Of a stretch of 64,000 bases of DNA, positions 35,527-47,235 are shown one piece after another (the first letter of the stretch is position 1; the number at the start of each line of letters is the position of its first letter). A program made the translations under genes and the position numbers. Below the pieces are notes generated by a model, which was not told the DNA's origin, did not search any database, and saw nothing but the letters and a program-made list of their open reading frames with translations. Location of the stretch: positions 21,034,042-21,098,041 of the forward strand of contig ML681971.1 of assembly GCA_007922195.1 (NCBI GenBank), read 5' to 3'. Origin of the DNA: Podocnemis expansa. Its lineage: Eukaryota; Chordata; Testudines; Podocnemididae.

Positions 35527-37136
35527 TTCTAGGGAAAATCATTTTTACACAAGGTGGAAGGGAAAATAAATCAAGAAAGAACAAAAGTAATGTCTCTAAG
35601 AAAAGTGTGGCATTCTATAACACGCTGGGTCTAAGCATAATGAGTAACAGAAGCTGCCTCAAGCAGATGCTTAGGAACTTAAAGGCACAGTACAGAGTAA
35701 AAAGTAGTTTTCTTGAATGATTTCCAGACAAATCAAAAGTACTAGGCCTCAAAACACTAAGCAAAAAACATGGAAATGCATCCTCTTATCATCAGCCTGG
35801 TATTACAGACTCCACCAATGCACTCTATTATTCTCTCTCATCTGATTCTGGGTAAGCACATCTCAAACTATCTGAACCTCAGAACCAAACAAAATCTGCT
35901 GAGATTCTCTATCACTAGTTTCTATGTGATAGAGATAAACCTGGATGTTATAAAAAAAGAGACAGTGGAGAGGAACAAGTTATGCTCCTGCCATTTTCTT
36001 ATTTTTTTTGAATCATCTTGAGTCCTCTGAAATGGTCTACTAAATGTTCCATAGGTGGCAGAGTGGAGGTAACATATTTATAGGTGCTTAATGGTATGCC
36101 TACACTTAAAAATGCAACAAGGGCAGTGAGCCACTGCAACGCTTCAGTGTGGACATATTGAGGGCAGCCTTCAGACAATGATTTCAAAGCGTAGGGAATC
36201 ATAAGAGTTGGTGGAGGGGGGTCGAGGGGGAAGAAAATTCCAAGATGTCAGATCTCAAAGGAAATGTGAACACACCAGCTGTACTAGTTAGTATTCTATT
36301 CTCAGGAACTTGCATGTCACAATATACTGCAGCTTCTTAGAAGAGATCTCACAGCCACACATCATCTGAAACAGGAACAACATGCAGCCGAAGTCTGCTT
36401 GCCTTTGGATTCCCATGGAAGCTTATGGAGTTCTGCAGGCATATGGCCAGAAGAATTGGCTGGCAGAATCTAACACCATCAACCAGTGACAGATTGGGTC
36501 TAAAAATCAGTCCTGGCATATGCACACCGGCCAGGGTTCCACTGGGCTCATGTGATGGGAGAGAAGCAAGGGAAAAGTGCAGGGCCGGGGGTGCGGGTAG
36601 GACAGCTGCCGTGCTCAGCCAGGCCCTGCTGGAGGGCCTGATGAAAGGCTACTGTTGGTTAGTTTTTTTGGGATGACCAGCCCCCCAGCCATAGATTGTT
36701 CTTGCCCTCTGGCATTTACCAGAACTGCCAGATGTCCAGTCTATCTGCGCCAACACCTACCATAATAGATTCATTAATTCCTCATTCACAGCCAAATTCC
36801 ACCCAAAAACCCCACATGTTCAGAGAAGCAGGTCTTCCCAGAATGTGTGTGAGGGTCCACTATAAGGCACAGTGTATACACAGATAGTTACCTTCGTAAG
36901 AAGATGGAAGAGACCCTTTAATAGGCAGTTATACCATAGTCTGTCTATAGGGGAGAGTTTCAAACTAACACTTACCAGTTAGTGGCTGACTTTTCAGATC
37001 CCAAGACCAGAAAAGACTGATGTGATCACCTGCTCTCACCTCCTGTGTAATTGAGCTTCCCCAAAATAACCTCTAGGGCGGATCTCTTAGAAAAACATCC
37101 AGCCTTCATTTCAAAACAGTCAGTAATGGAGAATTT

Positions 37137-37237
37137 CAAAAGGGATAGCCGTGTTAGTCTAGTCCAGTAAAAAAAAAAAAAAAAAAAAAAAAACCACACA
37201 CCCAACAAGGAGTTGTGTGGCACTTTAAGACTAACAG
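37137..37237 (-). repeat. Penelope-like repeat, truncated copy E with internal poly(A)
   Basis: It reads tcaaaagggatagccgtgttagtctagtccagt, then a 25-A run (37169-37193), then acaaggagttgtgtggcac and tttaagactaacag. This is the tail half of the repeat family in minus orientation. Confidence 0.75.
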
Positions 37238-38594
37238 AATCCACCATGACCTTTGGTAAATTGTTGCACTAGTAAATTACTGCCACCACTAAAAATTTAC
37301 ACCTTATTTCCAGTCGGAATTTGTCCAGCAATTATTTTTTAAAATTTTCCCATGAAGCATGAGAGCATTCATTGTAATTTTTCATCTCTTCTAACGCAAA
37401 TTTAGTTATTCCCATTATGTGGGAAATTCAAACAGGATGACATTCATGTCCCTTGAAAAAAAATTGAGAGAATCAATTACTTTTCAGGCAGTAAAGTAAC
37501 ATACTACTTAGCTACTATTCAGTAACCCTGTTATTCTGGATCAGAGATCTAGTCATGGTATCCACACTGCCCGTGTGCTGTTCCCATGCATGATGCAAAC
37601 AAAAGGTAACAAGTAACCTAGTGCTGCAATTAGAAATTAAAATCAGTAATGTGTAACAGATTAAATTTGCCCAGAGAAAGCAAAGCACGTCTTCCTCCAC
37701 TGACTCCATTAACCCTGAGTTTAAAATTGCAATGACAAATGGCGGCACACTGCAGTTGTGGGGCACAGACAGCTAATGAATTACATTTACCTTTAAAGGA
37801 TATGATAATTAATGTTGTGTACATGTTCTTTAGTGTCATAAGTAAAATAATTCTGTAATCCGGTGTAATAAACATTATAACGAATGTCCAACAAAACTCC
37901 ATATTGTCAGTTTGGAACTCCTGCTTAAACACTGAACTCCATTTTGGATACTTGATGAAATCTGGTTTAGGTGTATGCTGTGTCTGTTCTTTTAAATGTG
38001 TGAACAAGAGGTGTGAGAGAGACAATGTGAAGGGGCCAGTCTCAACTGCCAGCCTGTCCTGATGCACCATAAGTACCATCTAACTGGCTGAACTATGCAG
38101 ACATCTCTGATTTAAAGCAAATGGAAGGAGCCACCCCAGAAAGAAAAGAACAAAATACAATCAAGTCTGCAAGTGGCTGGTGACCAATGATCTCACGGGA
38201 ACCCTGAGTTAACATGACACAGCAAATCCCATAGATTTACATGAAGGCCAGCAAGTATAAAAGATGGGTAAGAACATGAAAACTTTGGGGTCTCATTCTG
38301 CAACTGTCATCTTGGATCACTGGATCGCGACCAACAGAGGCCTGGCTCCCTCCTTGTGCCCAGCCTAGTTGGCCACTAGGCTGGCTCAAGCAACCCATGA
38401 AAGGACTGGTAATTATATCATACCAGGTTGCAGAACTTCTTGTGTATGTGTATGTGAGACTGCTTTTTGCTATCCTTACTTATTTACAATAAATGTGGCA
38501 TATTGCCTTGTCCTCCTGAACAAGATCCTGCTAGTCTTTTCTTTTTATGAGGGGTTGCTCTCCTGGATGCCCTTTTTGGTATAACACAGTGATG

Positions 38595-38722
38595 GTCAAA
38601 GCAGTAGGCTAGGGGGTCAGGAGACCGTGTTCTCATCTGGACCCAGCTGCATGCAGAGTGTGTGACTTTGGCGAGTGCCTCAGTGAATCCAACTCTCAAA
38701 CAGAAGGGACTTCCACCACTAT
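38595..38722 (+). repeat. MIR-like SINE fragment
   Basis: agtaggctagggggtcaggagacc, then gtgttctcatctggacccagctgcatg and tgtgtgactttggcgagtgcctcag match the sense layout of MIR-like SINEs (gagtcaggagacctgggttc...gtgaccttgggcaagt). Confidence 0.6.
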
Positions 38723-41649
38723 AAAGCACTCGGAATCGACCGATTAAAACAACATCAGACAGGACACCTGAAGGTCAGTGGACTGAATACTGTTCTCAGC
38801 TACACCTGTATAAATGAGGCATAATTCTGCTACTGTGATTCTCTGTTTGCACCAATGTAAATGAGAGCAGAGTCTGGCCCTGTGTGTGTACAGATAAGTG
38901 GGACAGGATAAAGGGCAGGTTACGACTTCTTTCTGAGGCAGGCTGGTAAATTATACACTGCCACTACTGGATGCGAATGCTGTGGCAAGAAAGGTCGGTT
39001 CTGCTCTGGGGTGATAGAGAAGGAAATGAAGAGTCTGTGATGGAGTTGGGTATGAGGTAGGTTTGGTTTAATGATGGAACATACTGTGGCATATGCTCTC
39101 ACAAAAAGGAGAAGAAGACAGATAAAAAAAGCACACAGGCATACATGAAGGCTGGATAACAGCTCAGGCTGCAAGCCATACACAGACGAGGCGTGGCACC
39201 TTCTGAAATTCTGTTCAGCACCATGCAATATGGAAAGATGCTGACACTTCCTTGCCTGTGATGCCTGCGCTGCCAGCCACCACCACTCTAATGGAGGAGG
39301 GAAGGCCTACAGCCGACACAGTGGGTCACAGACTAACCGAACTGTTTTGTGAAAAAGCTGGACACGTGCTGCAGTTTTGCTCTTCCCACACGGTCAGGTG
39401 ATGGGCCAAAATTCCTGAACATGTTTGTTGGGCCACTGGCTCACAGCTTCAGCCACAAGTAGGTTTCTTTTAGAGCAGGGTTAGTGACTAAAGCAACTAC
39501 TCCTCTTCGGAGCTCCAATCCTGGAAAATGCAGCCTGCTGCCTGAGGTGCTGAGCTCCCTCAACTCCCAGTGCAGGCCTGTGGGACTGGGCCTTATAAGC
39601 GCTAAAGCCATTGTCTTCAGATGGGCTCAGGCATTTACAGTTGAGAATGGGTTTTCACAAGACCTTGGTTACCACTGCCCAACTGGGTGCTGAGCTCTTC
39701 CGAAGATCTGACCATCGAGGCTGGATGGGAGCTGCTGGGGGCCCGCTGCTTTTGAAAACCTGACCCCATGAAACCAACGCACCGTGCTATGCCAAAACTG
39801 CAGAGATCACTGCAGGATGGCAAAAACCACCAATGTAACCCACCACATCAATGATAGCCAGATCTGCTGAGTCCCAGCATGCCCTAGCTTGGGTGCAGCT
39901 ATACCCATATAAAGGTGTCCTATCCCGGTAAACTTTTCCTCTTCTCCTATGGGACAAGCCATCACCAGTCTAAAGCACCTTTATACTAATATAATGCATC
40001 CACACTATGGATTTTGGTGTTTTAACAGCATTGGGACAGAAGCAGCACAACTTTCCATTAGGGACAAGCCCCGATCTCTCGTACAAGTGGCATCTAGAAG
40101 GGCATCCTGGCTGGGCTCCAGAAAAACTACAAATATAGCAGGGAGCGAGTCAGTGCATCCAGCTCATCTACACAAGATTCCTTCCCAGGATCACCAGCAT
40201 GGGCTCGCCAGCAGCCACTGAGTGAGCATGCAGCTGGCAGCGGCCTTCATTGCCCCACAATGCCTTTAGCTCATCCCAAAGGTGACTGCATCCAAGCCCC
40301 ATCAGGTCTGCACAAAGAACTGGGGCCCCTTCAGATTCAGGGTTGATCTTCTCCTGTAATAAAGGCTAAGCTAGCCTAATTCCAGACGGAATTTTCTCTC
40401 ACATCTCAGGATAGCTGGTATGGCTCTTTGAGCACAATGTGCTGGAATAATGTGCTTCCATTTCTGGCCCCAACAGCAAAACCTTCAAATGTTACTGATT
40501 TTTTAAAACTCAGGACATTTTAAAGCCAAGCTCACAATAACAGGCCTGGCTGCAGTCGGTACTGTCACCAGCCTTATATTTTATTCTGCACACAGCATGT
40601 CCCTGAACACTTGAAATCTCCTCTTCCACCCTCGGGCTATGGCACAAGATGGCTTGGCTGAGCAGCAAGTAGTGACAAAGCCTTCAGTGCTGACGCTGCC
40701 ACAAGGATGCACTTGGCACCTAGCACACTAGAGTGGGCTTCTACCTACCAACATGTGCCAGGACACCATAGACTTGGGAGCGTGAACAGCTGCCTCACCA
40801 GCTCCATATGTGACAGCCAACACCATTCTTCTCCTGCCTCTACTTTTGGAGATGAGTAGAATGGTAAGTTGTAGAGAAAATATAAGCACAGAAAAGGAGA
40901 TTAGACTGCACCAACCCCAGTGACCTTGAGTATGCAAAGCTCAGACAGACTTCTGGAACTTGCCGCCAGCCCCCAAGACACGTGACAACAGAAACTAAGC
41001 CTCGGATGAAAAATAAGAGGCTTTCTTTGAACAGCCACTCATGTGCTGCACATATGTGGTGGCTTAATATAAAACTGGTCAACCTGATCTTTACAAGATT
41101 GGCCTGATACGCTTTATCTCAGTTAGCCCTCTGGCCAATGTGATAATCATGCAGGTCACTCGTTCAAGTCGGCACTGTAAACACAGGCTGAGTTGTTGCT
41201 GCTGCTCCCGCTCAGCTGTGAAGTCTCATAAATCAGATTCTGCATGACATGCCTGCGGACCAGCATCTGGCTGAAGGATAGGTAACACTGAGGCTGAGAT
41301 GGCACTGATCCTGATCTCTCTAACCTGGGTGGAGCTCCATGGAGTATTCTTGATTCAGAGCTAGTAAGAGAGAGGCAGAACAGGCCCAGTGGATTTAATG
41401 CCACCAGCCTTGTTTTGGTGGGTTTTTGGACGGCACTGCTCCTAAAGTGAAAATAAACCCAGCTCAAACACGCAGAGATGTCACAGTCTAGTCCTGAAAG
41501 GAGCTGAGCTCTTCCAATGCAGACGGCCTTTGTTGGCTTGAATATAGAGGCCCATGGGAGGCCTTCTCTGAAATTCACTCACCCATCTTGAAGGTACAGC
41601 TACAGCCTCAGCAGAGACATTCATACTCAGGAGCTACTGTGGTTTAAGG

Positions 41650-42059
41650 TTGGTCTTTAAAAGTGCCACAGGACTCCTTGTTGGTTGAACTGACCTTGTG
41701 GTTTACCCTCCTCTGCATGCATACACATACACCTACCATAATACAGTTTCTGTTCATGCTTCTGATGAAGTGGGATTATACCCACGAAAGCTCATGCGAT
41801 AAATCTGTTAGTTTTTAAAAGTGCCTTGCATCTTGCCAATTTCCAAAGGGATAGCCATGTTAGTTTAGTCCAGCAAGAGAAACAAGGAGTTGTGTGGCAC
41901 TTAAAGACTAACAGATTTATTTTTCGCATGAGCTTTCGTGGGAGAAAATCCCACTTTGTCAGATGCTTTGAAGATGGGTGAACTTAAGTTGGATTTTCTC
42001 CCACGAAAGCTCATACAAAAAATAAATCTTTTAGTCTTTAAGTGCCACACAACTCCTTG
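41650..42059. repeat. composite Penelope-like insertion with inverted copies (C/D)
   Basis: It contains a tail fragment (41652-41684), a plus-strand head with hairpin core (41762-41800), a full minus-strand copy (41841-41966) and a plus-strand copy (41990-42059). A 12-bp direct repeat, tgtggtttaagg, lies at 41638-41649 and 42060-42071, as expected of a target-site duplication around the whole composite. The minus copy carries the complement of GCAT-CTGACAA-hairpin-GAAA-GCTC-ATGC at 41926-41966. Confidence 0.8.
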
Positions 42060-42114
42060 TGTGGTTTAAGGAAAGCAGCAGCTGATAAACATTTACTTTT
42101 CCATCACCCTAACG

Positions 42115-42293
42115 CAGGGGTCTCAAACTCAAATCATCACAAGGGCTGCATGAGGACTAGTGGAGGGCCACTTGAGGATTAGTATGGTAGCCCAAGGGCT
42201 GCACCGCTGAAACCTTTCCATTCAATGATATTGCAAATATTGGTGGTAACTGTGTCACTGCGGGCTGCATGGACCACATGTTTGAGACCCCTG
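42115..42293. mobile_element. hAT-type MITE, copy 2
   Basis: It runs from caggggtctcaaactcaaatc to ccacatgtttgagacccctg. The 8-bp duplication is ccctaacg (42107-42114) and ccctaaag (42294-42301), one mismatch. It inserted only 43 bp from the edge of the composite Penelope-like insertion. Confidence 0.88.
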
Positions 42294-42754
42294 CCCTAAA
42301 GGCAGGAAAGCACTTTGCAGAGCCACTCAACCAGCCCTCTGGCTGTTGTCAAAGAATGAGCAGTACTGATACAACAGTGATGGGCACAGTTCAGGAACCT
42401 AGACAGACCTTTCCCCTGTTTGCTTCAATGGGAAACTCCCATAGTCTTCACTGTGTTCAAGACCAAGGAAAAGAAAAGAAAAAATCAACCCCAAATATTC
42501 TCTATTCTGTGTGGACAAAGGAATCCCTTTTCTTAGGAGTAGAATTTCCCAGTGGACTTGGCAAAGATTTTGCCTACAACCATTATGCAGCAGGAGATGT
42601 GCCAGATGGTATATGGGAACACAGCAGCATGAAATGATATAAATCCGAGATACTGTTCTTTAGTTTCAAATCAAATCATCCTTGTTCCTATACCTTAGCA
42701 TAGTGGCTCTCAAGCTCCCCAGTCTGATTTGTCTTGAGTACCCACAGCCCTGCA

Positions 42755-42871
42755 AATAGTGTAGTGGCTAGCACCTCTGCTTAACATGCAGAAGGTCCTG
42801 GGTTCAATTCCCAGGGGGTTGGACTTGATGATCTCATGAGGTCCCTTCCAGCCCTATGATTTGATTTGATT
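42755..42871 (+). mobile_element. tRNA-Val-like SINE with CR1-like tail
   Basis: The head atagtgtagtggctagcacc, then ctgcttaacatgcagaaggtcc and B-box ggttcaattcc (42801-42811) follow tRNA-Val with an AAC-anticodon-like loop. The tail ggttggacttgatgatctc, then gaggtcccttccagccctatgattt is the CR1 3' end, closed by short gattt repeats. It is too diverged at the acceptor stem to be a functional tRNA. A turtle Pol III/SINE with a CR1-derived 3' end is a described type. Confidence 0.85.
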
Positions 42872-42901
42872 ACCTGAAGTTTCACCTCTCATAAAAACTA
42901 C

Positions 42902-42910
42902 TTGCTCGCT

Positions 42911-42943
<33 letters not shown>

Positions 42944-43103
42944 CCAAGTCACAGAACACCATTACTCAAACAACTGCTTACTCACCAGCTGGCCCAGTAC
43001 CCTGCCTACTTGCTCACTCTCTCTCTCACACACACAACCAAGTCAGAGAACACCATTACTCAATAACTGTTTATTCACCAGCTGGCCCAGTACCCTGCCC
43101 TAC
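42902..43103. repeat. tandem duplication, two units of about 108 and 94 bp
   Basis: Each unit runs ttgctc(g/a)ctctctctctc...cacacacac, then accaagtcacagaacacc, attactcaa and ctcaccagctggcccagtaccctgcc. The units (42902-43009 and 43010-43103) differ mainly in the CT/CA microsatellite length and a few substitutions, so the duplication looks recent. Confidence 0.9.
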
Positions 43104-43246
43104 AAAAGTGGCTAATGCTGGATGCCTCAGACGGAATGAGTAGAAAAGTGCAATTATTATTGTCCAGTCGCAACATCTGTTAGTTGGAGGTTTAGGGACA
43201 TGTAGAACATAGGATTGCATCCTGATCATCTTTGCTAATTGTATTT

Positions 43247-43905
43247 CCTTTTGCTTGGTTTCTATTTGCTGTCTATTAATTTCATTGGGAGACCTCTAGT
43301 TCTTGTGTCACGTGAAGCGTAAACAACACTTCCCTATTCACTTCTCCACACCATTCACAATTCTACAGACCTCTGTCACCTGACCTCTATCTACCTGACC
43401 CCCATCATTTCTTTTCTAAACTCAACAGTCCAGCCTTCTTAATTTCTTCTCATATGGAAGCTCTTCCATGCCTTTAATCCCTTTCGTGTACCTTCTCCAA
43501 TTCCAATGTTTATTTTATGAGGTGGGGAGACCAGAACTGCATGACGTATTCAAGGTGTAGGCGCACCATAGTTTTATATAGTGGTTTCAGAATACTTTGT
43601 TTTGTTATCTATCCTTTTCCTAATATTCTTAGCCGTCAGATTTTTTTTTTTTTTTCTGATGGCCACAGCACACTGAGCAGATGTTTTCAGACAATTATCC
43701 ACACTGAGTCTGAGCTCTCCCTCTTGAGGGACAACGGCTAATTTAGACCCCATTATTTTGTTTATAAACATGCAGTACTTTCCACGTAACACTTAATTTC
43801 ATCTGTTCGTCATCCATCTCAGTGAAATCCTTTCCCTCTCCTTCCAGTCGGCTTTAGGCGTACCTGGAGTCATTTTGTACTGTCACGCTTTCTGTGTGAC
43901 CTAAG
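43247..43905 (-). mobile_element. CR1 LINE fragment
   Basis: In minus orientation it encodes IMGSKLAVVPQEGELRLSVD, CLKTSAQCAVAIRKK and IRKRIDNKTKYSET, the CR1 ORF2 C-terminal region, and on the plus strand reads ctattaatttcattgggagacc..., ccacaccattcacaattctacagacctct. It overlaps in family position with the copy at 33.3-34.9 kb. Broken and 5' truncated. Confidence 0.85.
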
Positions 43906-44012
43906 CTAAGTCTTAGCATCTCTGTGCCAAGGTTCCCCATCTATAATATGGGGATACCAGAAGGATCCTGGGAGGATAAATACTTTCATGGTTGTAAGGT
44001 GAATAGATACTA
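43905..44012 (+). repeat. MIR-like SINE fragment
   Basis: Sense MIR-like layout: gtgacctaagctaagtcttagc, atctctgtgccaaggttcccc, atctataatatggggatacc. It abuts the CR1 fragment. Confidence 0.6.
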
Positions 44013-46156
44013 TGGACTTCCCTCCTTTGTAATACAAGATAGCCTTAGGAAACCTAGAACCCCCTTTTACCCTTTCAACAGTTCACAGTTGCCAGGAGAC
44101 CATAAACCTTCCTCACCACACTTGGTTCAGCAGAAGTGATCTAAAAGTAAAAAACCCCAAACTAGGAAATAAGCCCTTTTCTGAAAAACCAAGAGGACTT
44201 TTCTACAAACACTGTCCATGTTCCAGACACTCAGAGTGTGCACCTTTGGAAAAAAGCACCATTGAAAGCTAGCCTCAAATAAAAGGAAGAGTATCAATGC
44301 TCAGAACACCTAACAAATGAACGGACACTTCCTCCTAATCAGTCACTGAGTGAAATTCAATCCAGTGCAGTCACCCAGCACGAGTCCTGAGGCTTTACTA
44401 CTGTACATTTTGACTCCTCCAGAGAGGGTTCATATTATGCCTGGATGTTGTGTAGGTTTTTCTGCACACAGGTGAATTCCAGGCTGAGAGAGAAACACGT
44501 TTTTTAGTGTTTGCCTAACTTTTGGGCAAAACCTGCACTAAGCAGATCCCCAGAAACCCATTCTACTCTAACGTTTACCTCCAAAAGGCAGCTCTGCCTT
44601 CTTAGGTAACAAAATGTTTCATAGCATGCTAGACTCTCACAGATAAATCTCACACCCCCACACATCACATCCCTAACCTTAACTTGAAAACTGTTTCTTC
44701 TACGAGCTATGTAAAGGGGACCTGACCTGTTCTTCACCCTCGCACAGGTGCTGTCTTTACAAAGCAGGATAGACTGTCATGACCCCAAATGCCCCTCCTT
44801 AAACCAATACACTGCTGGAAGTCGGTTGGCCAGGTGAAGCAGCAGATGCTAGATAAGAGAAAGCCTATTACATAAGGTGCTTAAAGACCTGTTGGTGGCT
44901 CTAAGCAAAAGCATTTGAACTAGGTTGCTTTGAAGATTGTCTTGGCTCGGGTCCTGTAGCCCTGTTCCAGCAAGAGGAGAGCCACGAACTGCTCTGAAAG
45001 CCTCCATGGGCCACAGGCTGGGAACCACTGCTTTAGGGCACTAGCTGTCTGAGCAGTTCACATAACAAACACAAACTACATTCTATCGCTAATCCTAGCA
45101 AGTCTCCTGAGTGATGTTTGTGAAGTCCTCTGTAAATTGGATCTACCCAGGTTTTGGTCGGGTGCAAACTTTTCCCTCCAGCTACTCAAATCTCTTTGCA
45201 CAGACACTGAGGCAAAACACCCTTCCCCAATCTGCAAACTGAGCTAATGTAAGAGATGACCCTGCAAATAATGGTCGGTGACATCAGGATCTGGGAGGCC
45301 CGTGGCACTGCCCCAACCTAGTTCTCACATTACAGGGATTGAAGTAGCACTGCAGTAGGGTGAGGAATGATGGTACAGGATTGGCCTCCTACTGCACATG
45401 GGCAGAGTCACAGACAAGAAACTCACAAAAGCTTGTGGCTGCTATATTTTATTTATATGGCATCCTACTATGAATGCTGCTGATTCCTTGTACTGTCGCT
45501 GTCAAGATCAGGCAAGTGTCTATATATTGATGGTGACACCCTGTCCTCCTGCAGAATGTAGATGCAGCTGGTCTGCAGCTCTCTGATTAGAAAAGCATGG
45601 GTTGGCTAGGAGAAGAGATCGAGTTAAGTGCTTGCTCTCATGCCACTGTTCACCACCCTTGGCAGACAGGGATAGCAACAGCCAGAGAGAGCGCTCATCA
45701 GCTGGTTGGAGACAGGTTGTTGAGAACATCAGCCAAGTACATAGAAAGGAGTCTCAGGCAGAGCTAAAATTTGCCCCATGCCTCAAGTGGCACTTGAGCC
45801 AGGTGGTGGCATTTGGTGTTGGACCCAGTTTAACCCCCTATTGCAAATCACTTTTTATGTCGTAAATACAGGAGCTGCTTCAACATCTCCACAGCAAAGT
45901 TAATGCAGAACTGAGTGGAGCCATGCTGTCACTGTCTGTTCTTCCAAGGGTTGGGTGGCAACCTTGTGGGGAAGCTCCTGCCAAAAGCCTGGTTTGACAG
46001 GAAACCGTGTGCTATGGAGGCCTGGAGAGAAGACAGTAGTTCACCCGTGTTTTGCCCAGCAATCTGGAGCAGCAGAGATGGTGGCTCTCCACAGAGTCCC
46101 ATGAAGTCCTCCATGACGGGCAGGATGGCAGCTGTCACTTATGGCTTTGAAGGCGG

Positions 46157-46330
46157 AGTCTGTACCAGTGTTTCCCAGCCGGTGTGCCATCAAGCCTGAG
46201 CAGGTGTGCCACAGAATTTTTTTAAAAGCTACTTAAATTCTGGATTGCTCATAAATATTGATGAGCTCATTTGAAGACTGTGTGTTGGTGTGCCTCAAAA
46301 TAATTAAAAGTAACAAGGTGTGCCATGCAG
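46157..46330. repeat. hAT-like 'ggtgtgcc' repeat
   Basis: ccagtgtttcccagccggtgtgcc at the left and caaggtgtgccatg at the right, with further ggtgtgcc units inside, match in style the non-autonomous hAT repeats with ends beginning cag(t/c)g(t/g)tt. Boundaries are approximate. Confidence 0.45.
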
Positions 46331-46540
46331 AAATGAACCATGCCACTGCAAATGGCAATGTTTGATCAAAAGCTCCAGAGGCATCTCTTGCAGTCCAAGT
46401 CAAAACACACACCACTGCACAGAAAGCTGCCATCTCACCATTTCACAGACCATCTCCCTGGACAGTTGGCAGGACAGTCAGCTACAATTTGGTCACAATC
46501 TCATGGATCCTCTTCGCTCCCTGCAGCCTGCCCTACACAT

Positions 46541-47235
46541 GGGTTAAAGTATAATTTGGTGGGCCCCAGAACCTCCTAAATTGGCAGGCCCCCCATTGCA
46601 CAGCCTAGCTACTGCTTCCCTCCCACCATCCCCCCCACCCCTGTCTCATCGCTGGTCCCCCAACCACTCCCCAACCCCCGCCGTGCTGCACCATCTTCCC
46701 CCATGCCCTTTCTCTGCTGAGCTGGCTTGCCTGTCCCTGAACAGGGATTTCTCTAACTTCCCCCCATATAACCCCTCTGAATTTCCCAACACCCTCCCCC
46801 CCAGTTGTCAGCTAGTAACAGTGTTACAACAAATTAGTGAGCACCACCTACATCCCCTCTAAACCTCCTCCTTCACACTCCCTAATTTCAAGTCCTGGGG
46901 AGACTACTGCCCTGACCCCTCCTCCCAGAGCCTCTGAGCATGCTCAGTCAGAGCAGGCTCAGGACAGAGCCTCAGCCCGGGCTGTGACACTCACTGCCTC
47001 CCGGCACATGCAGGAATGGCGTGTTCTGGGGCCTGCTATTTTTAGAGGTTCAGTGTCAGAGGGCCCCTAAAAATAGAAAATGGAGCCAGAATGCTGCATT
47101 CCGGGGTCTGCTATTTTTAAATGGTGGGCTCCAGAATGCAGCATTCCAGCTCCATTTTCTACTTTTATGGGCCCCGGAACATTGAACCGCTAAAAATAAC
47201 AGGCTCCGCACCGCTGTTCTGGCTTACTTTAACCC
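46541..47235. mobile_element. DNA-transposon-like element with 11-bp ends
   Basis: gggttaaagta at 46541-46551 and its complement tactttaaccc at 47225-47235 bound a 695-bp stretch that is C-rich on the left (46600-46860) and contains the foldback at 47020-47215. A target duplication was not identified, so the boundaries are tentative. Confidence 0.45.
47020..47215. repeat. foldback, about 98-bp arms with almost no loop
   Basis: The arms meet at 47117/47118. The left arm (gttctggggcctgctattttta..., gaaaatggagcc, gaatgctgcattcc) pairs with the right arm (gaatgcagcattcc, ggctccagaatgc, taaaaataacaggctcc). It can form a long hairpin. Confidence 0.85.

Noticed and set aside
41156..41578. 140-codon minus-strand open frame
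   Set aside because: No domain and no splice-site pattern consistent with KSR1 phase; treated as chance within the large intron.
42755..42830. Functional tRNA-Val gene
   Set aside because: No matching acceptor stem, and the sequence runs straight into a CR1 tail; it is a SINE head.
42902..43103. CRISPR-like array or satellite
   Set aside because: Only two units, no spacers, and a microsatellite core; the host is a vertebrate.
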